Part shown: positions 8,348 through 16,683 of the stretch, piece by piece
How positions within the stretch are numbered: the stretch's first letter is position 1
Layout: every line of letters starts with the position of its first letter
Assembly: GCF_025567315.1 (NCBI RefSeq)
Contig: NZ_JAOQJE010000009.1
Coordinates: 60,593 to 124,592, forward strand
DNA length: 64,000 bases
Reading direction: 5' to 3'
From: Agathobaculum ammoniilyticum
Lineage (GTDB): Bacteria; Bacillota; Clostridia; Oscillospirales; Butyricicoccaceae
Made by a program: the position numbers and the translations under genes
The notes under the pieces: generated by a model
Database searches by the model: none
What the model was told of the DNA's origin: nothing
The model's input: only the letters and a program-made list of their open reading frames with translations

Positions 8348-8806
8348 ATGGAACAGGCAACCTTTCGTGAATTGATCCTGCGCAATGTGGAGGCCAAGAA
8401 TGCCGAGGACGCGATCCGGCAGGTCGGTCAGCGCTTTTTTGACGCAGGCTTTGTCAAGGATACCTATATCGATGCGGTGTTAGCGCGCGAGGTAACCTAT
8501 CCCACCGGCTTGCAGCTGGCGGAAATAGGCGTGGCCATGCCGCATACCGACCCGCAGCACGTATATCGCCCCGGTGTCTGCATCGCGCAACTGGCGCATC
8601 CGGTCACCTTCGCCCATATGGGCGATCCTGATACGCTCGTTGAGGCGGAAATGCTGTTTATGATGGCCATTCAGGACCCCGATGAGCAGGTTGAGCTGCT
8701 GCAGAAAGTGCTCGGCGTCTTCCAGCAGCCGGAAGTAGTCGCGGAATTCCGCGCGGCAAAAACAGACGACGAGCTGTTTGCAGCCGCGCAGAAATATATC
8801 GGTTAA
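8348..8806 (+). CDS. PTS EIIA component, fructose/mannitol/galactitol type
   Basis: 152 aa of the PTS_EIIA type-2 fold. The phosphorylated His is in VAMPHTD (residue 66). It receives phosphate from HPr and passes it to the EIIB Cys. RBS AGGGAGG. EIIA, EIIB and EIIC are separate genes in that order, as in galactitol (GatABC) systems. Confidence 0.92.
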   Translation: MEQATFRELILRNVEAKNAEDAIRQVGQRFFDAGFVKDTYIDAVLAREVTYPTGLQLAEIGVAMPHTDPQHVYRPGVCIAQLAHPVTFAHMGDPDTLVEAEMLFMMAIQDPDEQVELLQKVLGVFQQPEVVAEFRAAKTDDELFAAAQKYIG

Positions 8807-8851
8807 AACCCATCCATCTCATTTTCCGTTTACAACAGGAGGAATGTAATC

Positions 8852-9148
8852 ATGAAAAGCTGTACGATTCTCTGCGTGTGCGGTTCCGGCACGGTTAGCT
8901 CGGCAATGGTAGCCGGCAAGCTCAAGGAAAAGCTGGCTGAAAAAGGCTGGGACGCTTCCATGACCGAAGCCAGCCCCAACAGCATTGCTTCTGAAATCTC
9001 GGGCAAGCAGTTTGACCTGATCGCCTGCGTCAGCCCGGTCCGTCAGGACTTCGGCATCCCGAAGGTGAAGGCTGTCGGCATGCTGACCGGCATGGCAGAA
9101 GACAAGGTGGTCGAAGACTGCCTGGCTATTCTGGAAGCCAAGGGCTGA
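8852..9148 (+). CDS. PTS EIIB component, galactitol type
   Basis: 98 aa with the phosphocysteine loop CVCGSGTVSS, Cys10 being the likely acceptor, followed by SSAMVAGKLKEKL as in GatB-type P-loops. Soluble partner of the EIIC permease encoded 88 bp downstream. RBS AGGAGG. Confidence 0.92.
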   Translation: MKSCTILCVCGSGTVSSAMVAGKLKEKLAEKGWDASMTEASPNSIASEISGKQFDLIACVSPVRQDFGIPKVKAVGMLTGMAEDKVVEDCLAILEAKG

Positions 9149-9236
9149 TTTCCGGCCTGCATCCAGCAAACCGATACAGACCTTATGCCGCCGCAATTCC
9201 GATTGTCCCGTTCAGACAAAAAAGGGGGAAAAGTAA

Positions 9237-10649
9237 ATGACAGAATTTCTGCAGACGTTGAGCAATGTGTTCTCAACCTTTGGCGCAACGGTGTTCGTGC
9301 CCATCATCCTGTTCATCATTGGTATGTGCATGGGCGCGCCTGCAAAAAAAGCCTTTCAGTCCGCGCTGCTGTGTGCAGTCGGTCTGACCGGCTTCAACTT
9401 TGTAGTTAACAGCTATTCGGCGATTATCGCGCCGGTTGTCAATCAAATGGTCACCAACGCCGGCGTTAACCTGCCCGGCCTGGATACCGGCTGGCAATCG
9501 GTTTCGGTCATCGCGTATTCCACCAAAGTCGGCGTTCTGTTTATCGGTGTAGCCATCGTACTGCAGATCGTCCTTTTCTTGGCGAAGTGGACGGACGTTT
9601 TCATGGCATCCGACCTTTGGAACAACTATTCGTTCATGGTTTGGGGCTCGCTGATTTATGCCCTGACGGAGAACATGATGCTTGCGATGGCCTGCATGAT
9701 TATGCAGCTGCTCTATATCCTGCTGTTCTCTGAAGCCTGTGCCAAGCGCTGGTCCACCTATTATGAATATGACAACTGCTGTATGACGGCGCCGCACCAT
9801 CTGGAAAGCCTGCCGTTTGCGGTTATCATGAACTGGCTGCTGGGTAAGATCGGCTTCAACAAGATCAAGCTTAACGCTGAAACCCTGCAGAAAAAGCTAG
9901 GCCTGCTGGGCGAGCCGATGTTCATCGGCCTGATTGTCGGCGCCATCATTGGCGTGATCGGTAACTACAACATGCTGTTCGGCGAAGGCGCACTGGCAGC
10001 TTGGGGCACGGTCAGCTCGGCTGCGGTTTCGACTGCGGCGATCATGGCGGTATTCCCCAAGGTTGCAGGTATCTTTGCTAACGCATTCACCACGATGTCC
10101 GACGCCTATAAGGCCAAGGCTGTCGAGGCCGGCAAGGGCCGCGAGTGGTACCTGTCCGTTAACGACGCCTGCGGTTACGGCGAACCGAACACGTTGGTTA
10201 CCGGCATCATCTTGATCCCAATCATGCTGTTGCTCTCGTTCGTGCTGCCGGGCAACATCATTCTGCCGATGGCCGACCTGTGCGCGCTGCCGTACATGGT
10301 TGAAATTTTCATCTGCGTATCCAACGGCAACATTGCCAAGAGTGTGGTCAGCGGTGCGATCTGGTTCTCGCTGGGCCTGATCATCGCCTCTCAGCTGGCG
10401 CCGACTTTCACTCAGGTAGCTGTAGAAGCCGGCTTCCAGCTGCCGCAGGCAGGCGTGTACATCACCAGCTTCGGTATCCTTTGCCATCCGCTGATTGCCG
10501 GCCTGTTCTATTGCTTCCTGAGCAAGAACCCGATCATCATCGGCGCGGTTGTAATTGTATACTTCGTGATGTACTTCCTGTTCCGCAAGAATAAAGCCCG
10601 TTTTGTCGAGTATCTGGAGCGCTCTGCCGCAGAGTATTCGGCTTATTAA
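9237..10649 (+). CDS. PTS EIIC permease, galactitol (GatC) family
   Basis: 470 aa polytopic membrane protein with about ten hydrophobic segments, size and pattern of GatC-type permeases (TC 4.A.5), and conserved GEPNTLVTG-like polar loop late in the protein. It imports and phosphorylates a polyol or related sugar together with EIIA/EIIB. RBS GGGGGAAAA. The substrate cannot be read from sequence; pentitols or tetritols would fit the accompanying transketolase and AraD/FucA-fold enzymes better than galactitol, since no tagatose pathway genes are present. Confidence 0.9.
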   Translation: MTEFLQTLSNVFSTFGATVFVPIILFIIGMCMGAPAKKAFQSALLCAVGLTGFNFVVNSYSAIIAPVVNQMVTNAGVNLPGLDTGWQSVSVIAYSTKVGVLFIGVAIVLQIVLFLAKWTDVFMASDLWNNYSFMVWGSLIYALTENMMLAMACMIMQLLYILLFSEACAKRWSTYYEYDNCCMTAPHHLESLPFAVIMNWLLGKIGFNKIKLNAETLQKKLGLLGEPMFIGLIVGAIIGVIGNYNMLFGEGALAAWGTVSSAAVSTAAIMAVFPKVAGIFANAFTTMSDAYKAKAVEAGKGREWYLSVNDACGYGEPNTLVTGIILIPIMLLLSFVLPGNIILPMADLCALPYMVEIFICVSNGNIAKSVVSGAIWFSLGLIIASQLAPTFTQVAVEAGFQLPQAGVYITSFGILCHPLIAGLFYCFLSKNPIIIGAVVIVYFVMYFLFRKNKARFVEYLERSAAEYSAY

Positions 10650-10697
10650 GTCCATTGCTTTTGGTATAAGGTTTGCAACGCAATAATCAACTAATCG

Positions 10698-10724
10698 GCC
10701 GCTGCTGCATTTTGCAGCGGCGGC
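10698..10724 (+). promoter_or_regulatory. Intercistronic hairpin after the PTS permease gene
   Basis: GCCGCTGC ... GCAGCGGC stem with an 8-nt loop in the 101-bp gap before the dehydrogenase gene, with no following T-run. It may stabilise the upstream mRNA or attenuate downstream expression. Confidence 0.5.
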
Positions 10725-10750
10725 TATCGTATTTAGGAAAAGGAGACCAA

Positions 10751-11836
10751 ATGAAAGATTTCACCTTGCGGCCGCAAAAGGTCGTTGTTGTGGGCGACGC
10801 GTTCGTTTCGCCCGAAACCATGGAGCAGGCCGTCCGCGCGAGCGCGCTTTGCTGCGGCGAAATCCGGAAGCTGCGTTGGGGGTCGACCGACAAGCAGGAA
10901 TTCACCGCCCGGCAACTCAGGCTTGAGCGCGGCGGCCCAGAGGCCGTCCCTTACGCCGATGGACTGGACGAAGCAATCGCGGATGCAGACGTCCTTCTGG
11001 TGCATTTCAACCCGGTGCCAGCCGCGCTGTTGGAAAAGGCCAAAAGCCTTAAGCTGATCCTGACCTGCCGCGGCGGTCTGGAGCACATCGATTTGGCAGC
11101 CGCCAGCGCGCGCAATATCCCGGTGCTCAATGTCATCCGCAACGCCGAACCGGTGGCAGACTTCGCGCTGGGCATGATTCTGTGCCTGACGCGCGACATC
11201 GCACTATCCCACCTGAAAATGCGCGGCGGGGAATGGTGCAAAAACTACTATAACTCGGATTTCCTTATGACCCTGTCCGGCCACACGGTCGCGCTGGCCG
11301 GTATCGGCAACGTGGGCGCGGCGCTAGCGCGCCGTCTGCTCGCGCTCGGCGTACCGGTCATCGCCTATGATGCTTATACCAACCCGGAAAAGCTCACGCA
11401 GGTGGGGCTGGGCGCGGTCAAGCTGGTTGATTCGCTCGAAGCGCTGTTCGAGCAGGGCGATATTGTTTCGCTGCATCTGCGCCTGACACCTGAAAACGAG
11501 CATATGATTGGCATGCAGTATTTCTCCCGCATGAAAAAGACAGCGTACTTCATTAACACCGCGCGCGGCGGCCTGGTCGATCAGCCCGCGCTGGTTGAGG
11601 CGCTGCAGCAGGGCTACATGGCAGGTGCGGCACTGGACGTATACGACAGCGAACCGCTCGACGCGGACTCCCCGCTGCTACAAATGGACAATGTGCTGCT
11701 GACCCCGCACATCGCGGGAACGACGGTGGACGCGATCCCGCGCGCGCCGTTTCTGCTGATGCGTGAAGCGGACCGCTTTTTGCAAAGCGGCGTCAACGAT
11801 CGTGTGGTCAATGCCGCTTCGATCACTCTGGACTAA
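10751..11836 (+). CDS. D-isomer-specific 2-hydroxyacid dehydrogenase
   Basis: 361 aa from ATG 10751 (RBS AAAAGGAGA). The Rossmann motif GIGNVGAALARR, the catalytic Arg in INTARGGLVD, Glu near SEPL and a His in LTPHIAG are all visible, as in phosphoglycerate/glyoxylate-type dehydrogenases. It would interconvert a 2-keto acid and a D-2-hydroxy acid with NAD(P). Its placement between PTS permease and a class II aldolase suggests the module handles an acid or aldehyde product as well as sugars, which is inference. Confidence 0.9.
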   Translation: MKDFTLRPQKVVVVGDAFVSPETMEQAVRASALCCGEIRKLRWGSTDKQEFTARQLRLERGGPEAVPYADGLDEAIADADVLLVHFNPVPAALLEKAKSLKLILTCRGGLEHIDLAAASARNIPVLNVIRNAEPVADFALGMILCLTRDIALSHLKMRGGEWCKNYYNSDFLMTLSGHTVALAGIGNVGAALARRLLALGVPVIAYDAYTNPEKLTQVGLGAVKLVDSLEALFEQGDIVSLHLRLTPENEHMIGMQYFSRMKKTAYFINTARGGLVDQPALVEALQQGYMAGAALDVYDSEPLDADSPLLQMDNVLLTPHIAGTTVDAIPRAPFLLMREADRFLQSGVNDRVVNAASITLD

Positions 11837-11854
11837 TGAAAGGAAGAATATGCT

Positions 11855-12499
11855 ATGCTGCTGAAGGAAGAAAGAGAACTGGTTGTAGAATACGGCAAAC
11901 AAATGATCGAGCGAGGATTGACTGTGGGTACTTTCGGCAACCTGAGCGTGTATAATGAAAAGGAGAATCTGTTTGCCATCAGCCCGAGCGGTATGGATTA
12001 TTTCAAAACCGCGCCGGAGGACGTGGTTGTGCTGACGCCGGAAGGCGAAAAGGTAGACGGCGACCGCAAGCCCTCGAGTGAAGTGGACATGCACCGCATT
12101 TTCTATCAGAAGCGTCCGGGCATCCATGCTGTGGTGCATACCCATTCGACCTTTGCCACCGCGCTGTCCTGCATGGGTTGGTCCATCCCACCGTTGCACT
12201 ACCTGGTTGCCTATTCCGGCCGCGAAGTGCCGTGTACGCCCTATGTTCAGTTCGGCACCTATGAGCTGGCGCAGTGCGCCTGTGAAACCATGGGCGACAA
12301 TTACGCATGCATCCTCGGCAACCACGGCCTGCTGTGCTGCGGCAGCAACATCGGCTACACATTGGATGTGGCCGAGCAGATTGAATTCTGCGCGGAGCTG
12401 TATTACCGCGTGCGTGCGGCGGGACAGCAGCCCAACCTGCTGACTGACGAGCAGATAGGCGTTGTGCTCAACTCGTTCCAGAACTATCGGAAAAAGTAA
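11855..12499 (+). CDS. Class II aldolase, L-fuculose-phosphate aldolase (FucA)-like
   Basis: 214 aa, the length of FucA (215). Unlike the AraD-like paralogue of this window it has the aldolase signature KPSSE (catalytic Glu), zinc ligands HTH and the later His in LGNHG. It would cleave a ketose 1-phosphate to dihydroxyacetone phosphate and an aldehyde. RBS GAAAGGAAG. Co-transcribed behind the 2-hydroxyacid dehydrogenase (18-bp gap). Confidence 0.9.
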   Translation: MLLKEERELVVEYGKQMIERGLTVGTFGNLSVYNEKENLFAISPSGMDYFKTAPEDVVVLTPEGEKVDGDRKPSSEVDMHRIFYQKRPGIHAVVHTHSTFATALSCMGWSIPPLHYLVAYSGREVPCTPYVQFGTYELAQCACETMGDNYACILGNHGLLCCGSNIGYTLDVAEQIEFCAELYYRVRAAGQQPNLLTDEQIGVVLNSFQNYRKK

Positions 12500-12540
12500 A
12501 GCCGTGCGGCTTTGCCGCGCATGTTCAGGAGGAAAATCAC

Positions 12541-12951
12541 ATGGAAAAATGTGTTTACTGCGGTAAAGCCCTGCCGGAAAACAAACTGATGGCCAAAGTG
12601 CATACCAGGTCGTTCGGCGTATGCTGTGAAGAATGCCGTGCGCGTACTGAGCGCTATGTACAGCTCGACCGACGGTTCAAAACCGCGCTGTACCTGCTGG
12701 TATTCGCAGGCGGTTTGGGCTTTATGATCAGCGCATTCTTTGGCGGTGACGGGCCGCTGCACATGGTCGGCGCGTATATCGGCCAGTTGGTCGCCGGCCT
12801 GGCGTTTCTGGCTTTCCCCTATCCGATCAGTTCGTTTGAAACATTCCACAGCATGAGCATCAGTCGGGTGACGATGATCACCCGACTGATCGGCCTGTTG
12901 CTGAGCGTTTCGGCAGTGGTGCTGCTTGTGCTGACAGTCTGGGGGGCTTAA
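12541..12951 (+). CDS. Small zinc-ribbon membrane protein of unknown function
   Basis: 136 aa. The N-terminus has CVYCGK and CCEEC pairs that would form a zinc ribbon (residues 4-33), followed by three hydrophobic segments near residues 46-65, 74-92 and 110-133. RBS AGGAGG, 41 bp after the aldolase gene, so probably the last gene of the PTS operon. No family I can name; a membrane-anchored accessory role is only a guess. Confidence 0.75.
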   Translation: MEKCVYCGKALPENKLMAKVHTRSFGVCCEECRARTERYVQLDRRFKTALYLLVFAGGLGFMISAFFGGDGPLHMVGAYIGQLVAGLAFLAFPYPISSFETFHSMSISRVTMITRLIGLLLSVSAVVLLVLTVWGA

Positions 12952-12956
12952 TCACG

Positions 12957-13472
12957 CTATGTAACGGAGCGCTGGGGAGGAAACGTCTGACCTAGCAGTG
13001 AGATCAGTCCGTTCTGCAGTTCAACACTGGTTTCCTGTGTTCGTTCATACAGGAGGCATTGCATTTTCAACATTTGTATGGTTTCATCTTCATCAGAGAA
13101 ATTGCGTAGATCTGTCCAAAATGCAAGACCATAATTTGCGATCTTAAGGGTGTCAGTTTTATCGGTTTTCATCTTTTGGAGGGAATTGTTACTGAAGTTA
13201 TGGATGCGGATCGCGTTGACAACACTGACAAAGTACCCAGCTGCTCTAAGCATGTGCGCTATAGGTCGCCAATACATTCTGGTACGCTCCATGACGATTC
13301 GCATATCGCCGCCGATTTCTCGTAACTGTTCCACTAGTCGAGAGACTCCATCGGCAGTATGGTCGATCTGAACCGGAGGGAGGACAATTTTCCTATCAGC
13401 CCTGCGGACAGCGACCGCACGTTTTCCCTTAGACACATCAATGCCAACAGTAGTGATCGTTTGATTCATCAT
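12957..13472 (-). pseudogene. IS110-family transposase, 3'-truncated
   Basis: N-terminal 169-171 codons of an IS110 (DEDD) transposase: VGIDVSKGK with the first catalytic Asp, ME in the second motif, and KTDKTDTLKIANYG. Intact members are about 400 aa and carry a C-terminal Ser-dependent domain, which is missing here: the frame reaches TAG at 12957-12959 right at the junction with the PTS operon. The 5' end, with RBS GGAGGG before ATG ATG, looks intact. Confidence 0.9.
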
Positions 13473-13530
13473 ATAGCTCCCTCCAGCAATACATGAAATC
13501 AATACCAATCCTAATTTGTTCTCTATTCAG

Positions 13531-13642
13531 CTTGCGTTGCTATTCGAGCATGCGGCCACGCCGCTACCTCGATCTGCAAAATCGAACGCTGCAACGAAAG
13601 CGACGGTTGACAGTTTGCGGCCATGAGCATGAATAGCGCAAG
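13531..13642 (-). ncRNA. Folded leader of the IS110 remnant, possible bridge-RNA relic
   Basis: The outer arms CTTGCGTTGCTATTC (13531-13545) and GAATAGCGCAAG (13631-13642) pair with a 3-nt bulge, and the next segments CATGCGGCC and GGCCATG extend the stem. IS110-group elements encode their bridge RNA in exactly this position, upstream of the transposase. Identification as bridge RNA is inference; the fold itself is visible. Confidence 0.45.
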
Positions 13643-13779
13643 CATCGCGTCGTCAGACCGATTCTCCCTTCATTGTAGCTTCGGAAAAAACTTCCGTATA
13701 GATCAAATTTCAATTTCTGGCCGAACTGTTCTTGGTCTTAAAACTCCCCCCCATCCTTGGTTTGTTCCCAAACCCGCAA

Positions 13780-14070
13780 TTCTATGTAGATGACGGATAT
13801 TCCGATGCCAACTTCAATCGCACGGATTTCCAGCGCGTGATGCCGGACATGGAAAATGATAAAATCGGAATCATCATCACCAAGGACAAGCGTTACACCG
13901 ACATTCAGAAATTGACGCCGGAGCTGCTGCGTCTGTTCATCCAGAAAATCGTGGTGCATGAAAAAGACGTAAAGTATTCTATACATGCACGCCAAACCGA
14001 AGTAATTCACTACACCGATATTGGCATGGTTGGCAACCCTGCTATTCGAGATCAAGCTGAAAACCTATAA
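13780..14070 (+). pseudogene. Large serine recombinase remnant with internal deletion
   Basis: The frame joins an N-terminal resolvase segment (FYVDDGYSDANFNR, then VITKD-like IIITKD) directly to a C-terminal segment (KLTPELLRLFIQKIVVHE). In intact TnpX-type or transposon recombinases these are separated by roughly 300 residues, so most of the catalytic and zinc-ribbon domains are gone. No ribosome site precedes it. It marks a decayed conjugative-transposon-like insertion beside the IS110 scar. From 14071 to 14163 there is only a hairpin-like CCCCTGCGGGC/CCGCAGAGGG segment. Confidence 0.85.
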
Positions 14071-14163
14071 AAGGCACAGAAATAGAAACACCCCTGCGGG
14101 CATCGTGAACCGATATCCGCAGAGGGATTCCATGCAATTGTAGATACCCTTATGAGGGAGCAT

Positions 14164-15072
14164 CTAATTGACGGCGTTTTCCTTTGGCGCGTTGGGGAGC
14201 TGTGCCAGCACGATGGCGGCGAACATTAGCACACAGCCGAATATCTCGCGGCCGGATAGCGACTGGCCCAGAATCAGCCAGCCGGCAATGACCGAAATCA
14301 CGGATTCCAGGCTCATGATAAGCGAAGCAACAGTGGGGTTCATCCCTTTCTGTCCGACGATCTGCAGCGTATAGCCCACGCCGGAGGACAGCGCGCCCGC
14401 GTACAGTACGGGCTTCCACGCAGCAAGGAGCGCGCCCAGGCTGGGCTGTTCAAACAGCAGCATGCCAACGGCAGCGATCGCCGCGCATACAAAAAACTGG
14501 ACACATGACATTTTGACCCCATCCGTGCGCGGGGAGAAATAGTCGATTACCAGAATATGAACGGAAAACAAGAGCGCGCTGACAAGGCTGATTGCATCCC
14601 CAAAATTGATGGTCAAGCCATCGGTCATGCACAGGAAGTACATTCCCACAATAGCAAGCGCTATCCCGCCCCAAACTAACCGCCTGCATCTTCGATGGAA
14701 GAACAGCAGATTAATCAACGGGACGATCAGAATATAGCATGCTGTAAGGAAGCCGGATTTACCAACGGTCGTATAGAGTAACCCAACTTGCTGCGCAAGG
14801 TCAGACACACAAAGTACAGTGCCGCAGCAGATACCGCCGAGCAGCAGTGTTTTGCGCGCCCTGCACCGGTCGGCAGGCGTTTCGCCCGCGTGCCCCGGCC
14901 CCGAGCGGTGCAGCACGGCGACCGCTGGCAACAGCACGATACCGCCGATCAGGCTGCGCGCGAACAGGAATGTAAGTGGGCCAACATAATCCATACCGAC
15001 GCGTTGCGCAACGAACGCAAAGCCCCAGATGGTAGCAGTAAGGAATAACAGAAGAGAATTGCGGAGCTTCAC
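14164..15072 (-). CDS. EamA/DMT-superfamily transporter
   Basis: About 302 aa with ten hydrophobic helices in two EamA repeats (WGFAFVAQRVGM early; MNPTVASLIMSLESVISVIAGWL in the second repeat, quoted in part). GTG 15072 is chosen because GGGAGGAAA lies just upstream; the longer frame to 15303 overlaps the RHH gene and has no membrane character. Family members export amino acids or metabolites; the substrate is unknown. Confidence 0.88.
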   Translation of the reverse strand: MKLRNSLLLFLTATIWGFAFVAQRVGMDYVGPLTFLFARSLIGGIVLLPAVAVLHRSGPGHAGETPADRCRARKTLLLGGICCGTVLCVSDLAQQVGLLYTTVGKSGFLTACYILIVPLINLLFFHRRCRRLVWGGIALAIVGMYFLCMTDGLTINFGDAISLVSALLFSVHILVIDYFSPRTDGVKMSCVQFFVCAAIAAVGMLLFEQPSLGALLAAWKPVLYAGALSSGVGYTLQIVGQKGMNPTVASLIMSLESVISVIAGWLILGQSLSGREIFGCVLMFAAIVLAQLPNAPKENAVN

Positions 15073-15109
15073 AGGATTTCCTCCCAGGAGATTTGGTGTA
15101 GGACAAGGG

Positions 15110-15313
15110 TCATGGGTTCCCCTTATTTTGCAGGTCGCGCTCCATGGTTTCCTGGATAGCGCGGGCAATAAAGGCGGCCATGCTTTCGCCCTGGCGTTCC
15201 GCATGCGCCTGAATGACCTGCTTCTGCCCTTTTTTGACGCGGAACTGGATCTGGTCGTAGGCTTTGGCGTTGTACTTTTCGTTTGCCCTGCGGCGTGCTT
15301 CACTGATTGGCAT
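15110..15313 (-). CDS. Small ribbon-helix-helix (Arc/CopG-type) DNA-binding protein
   Basis: 67 aa, basic, with a beta-strand DQIQFRVKKG followed by two helices (QKQVIQAHAERQG and MAAFIARAIQETMERD), the Arc-fold layout. RBS GAGGGA. Its upstream region holds two palindromes sharing CTGA-N2-TCAG, so it is probably an autorepressor that also controls the divergent 93-aa gene. Could be the antitoxin-like half of a pair, but no toxin family is recognisable. Confidence 0.8.
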   Translation of the reverse strand: MPISEARRRANEKYNAKAYDQIQFRVKKGQKQVIQAHAERQGESMAAFIARAIQETMERDLQNKGNP

Positions 15314-15330
15314 AGTAATCCCTCATAGCT

Positions 15331-15410
15331 GTACTGAAATCAGTACAAAAATTTGTGTTATTTTTGTGAAATTTAATAATAGATAATACACTGATTTCAG
15401 TGTATTATCT
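15331..15410. promoter_or_regulatory. Two palindromic operators between divergent small genes
   Basis: Site 1 (15331-15346) is GTACTGA-AA-TCAGTAC. Site 2 (15381-15410) is a perfect 30-bp palindrome with 14-nt arms ending in CACTGA-TT-TCAGTG. The shared core CTGA-N2-TCAG, 50 bp centre to centre, is what a dimer-of-dimers RHH repressor would bind. Confidence 0.8.
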
Positions 15411-15434
15411 ATACAGAGGAAAAGAGGTGAGAAA

Positions 15435-15716
15435 ATGAAAAGTATCTTTGCAGAGATTTTCTATCTGTGGAGCGAGCAGGGCGAAAAGCCCCGCAAGGAG
15501 GCGCTCCTGAACCGTTTTGACCGTCTGCACAGCATGACGGAGGCAGGAGAAAGCGGCGAACGGCTGTGGGATGCGTGCATGGACTATGCCGACCTGTTGG
15601 AGCAGCAGGCCTTTGAGATGGGGTTCGTCTGGTCGGCAGGTCTGCGGGAAGAGCTGGCGTGTTTTCGGCTGCCGCCGCGCACGGTGTACGAAAAAAGCCC
15701 GGCATCCGGCGCATAG
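15435..15716 (+). CDS. Small hypothetical protein, DUF6809-like
   Basis: 93 aa, mainly helical, with a pattern resembling the clostridial DUF6809 group (MDYADLLEQQAFEMGFVWSAG). RBS AGAGGTGAG before ATG. Transcribed divergently from the RHH gene and sharing its operators, and ending just before the tRNA cluster. Function unknown. Confidence 0.65.
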   Translation: MKSIFAEIFYLWSEQGEKPRKEALLNRFDRLHSMTEAGESGERLWDACMDYADLLEQQAFEMGFVWSAGLREELACFRLPPRTVYEKSPASGA

Positions 15717-15738
15717 CGCGAACGACGGGCTTCTCTAC

Positions 15739-15814
15739 TGGAGCTGCTGACCGGATTTGAACCGGTGACCTCATCCTTACCAAGGATGCACTCTACCTAC
15801 TGAGCTACAGCAGC
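15739..15814 (-). tRNA. tRNA-Thr (GGT)
   Basis: 76 nt read on the minus strand from GCTGCTGTAGCTCAG to an encoded CCA. Acceptor GCTGCTG/CAGCAGC, anticodon loop CTTGGTA with anticodon GGT, and the GGTTCAAAT T-loop are all present. Confidence 0.95.
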
Positions 15815-15818
15815 AAAA

Positions 15819-15894
15819 TGGCAGGGGCAGTAGGGATCGAACCCACGGCACTCGGTTTTGGAGACCGATGCTCTACCAGCTGAGCTATACCCCT
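15819..15894 (-). tRNA. tRNA-Trp (CCA)
   Basis: 76 nt, minus strand, acceptor AGGGGTA/TGCCCCT, anticodon loop CTCCAAA with CCA, T-loop GGTTCGATC, CCA encoded. Four bases separate it from tRNA-Thr. Confidence 0.95.
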
Positions 15895-15897
15895 GTA

Positions 15898-15973
15898 TGG
15901 CTCCTCAAGTTGGACTCGAACCAACGACCCTGCGGTTAACAGCCGCATGCTCTACCAACTGAGCTATTGAGGA
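15898..15973 (-). tRNA. tRNA-Asn (GTT)
   Basis: 76 nt, minus strand, acceptor TCCTCAA/TTGAGGA, anticodon loop TGTTAAC with GTT, T-loop GGTTCGAGT, CCA encoded. First gene of the Asn-Trp-Thr tRNA transcript. Confidence 0.95.
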
Positions 15974-16683
15974 ATGTCCAAAGATGCTGGTACATCTATT
16001 ACAGTTAGCCTAAATATTATAGCGCGCATTATTTCAGTTTGTCAATAGGTAAAGATAAGAAAAACAGGAAATTTATAAATAGCGATCGGGGAGCGGAGGG
16101 GGAGGCGTGGGTTTCCGCTTTGGCGAAAGCGGGGAAGCTGCGCCTGCGCGGCGCGGGCGGACAAGAGGGGAGAAACCGTCGGTTTCTCCCCTCTTGCCAA
16201 TCCCCCCTTTTCCCTGATGCGCAGGCCGGAGGCCGGAACGGCTGCGCCGTTCCTATTTCTGACCAGGACCGCTCCGAAAAAAATACGGAGACTGTTGCGG
16301 GAGCTCTGTTCGCGCGGAGGTTAGAGCGGGACAGCGGGAAAACGGATACCGCCTGTCCGAAACGGTCCATGCGCGCGTAACAGTGCGCGGGAGGAAGAAG
16401 CCGCCGCCCACCCCACCCACCACCCCCTTGGGGTGGAAGCCGTTGCGCTTACCGTGATACAGCAAATGGGCGGCAGGTGGAACGCACGACCTACCTTGCG
16501 CGCGGAGCGCGCGGGAGCAAATGCCGTAAACCGGCCCTGTGGAAGCGCCAAAGCCTTGCAGCCGTGAAAAAAGGAAAGCAGGGAATTCAAAAGGGGAGGA
16601 CAACCCATGCGGGTTGTCCTCCCCTTTTACCCCCGCGCAGGGCGGCGCACTGTCCCCGCTGCCGAGGGGTCTTTCCAAACAGG
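15974..16683. other. GC-rich non-coding block packed with hairpins
   Basis: No credible gene in 710 bp. Visible inverted repeats: CCGCTTT/AAAGCGG near 16111-16135; a perfect 16-bp stem at 16162-16196 (loop GTC); GGAACGGC/GCCGTTCC near 16235-16253; CCACCCC-CTT-GGGGTGG near 16420-16436; and the terminator at 16589-16628. It could be decayed sequence or a structured RNA; no known RNA family signature was recognised. Confidence 0.6.
16589..16628. terminator. Strong terminator after the Fe-alcohol dehydrogenase
   Basis: Perfect 18-bp stem AAAAGGGGAGGACAACCC with loop ATGC and the complementary arm ending TTTT; A/T ends on both sides make it symmetric. It lies about 55 bp beyond the stop of the minus-strand dehydrogenase. 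Confidence 0.85.

Noticed and set aside
12957..14070. Active transposon
   Set aside because: Transposase lacks its C-terminal domain and the recombinase lacks its middle; no intact ends were found.
16589..16628. Part of a known structured RNA (RNase P, tmRNA, SRP, 6S) in the tRNA-adjacent block
   Set aside because: None of the conserved core sequences of those RNAs was recognised.
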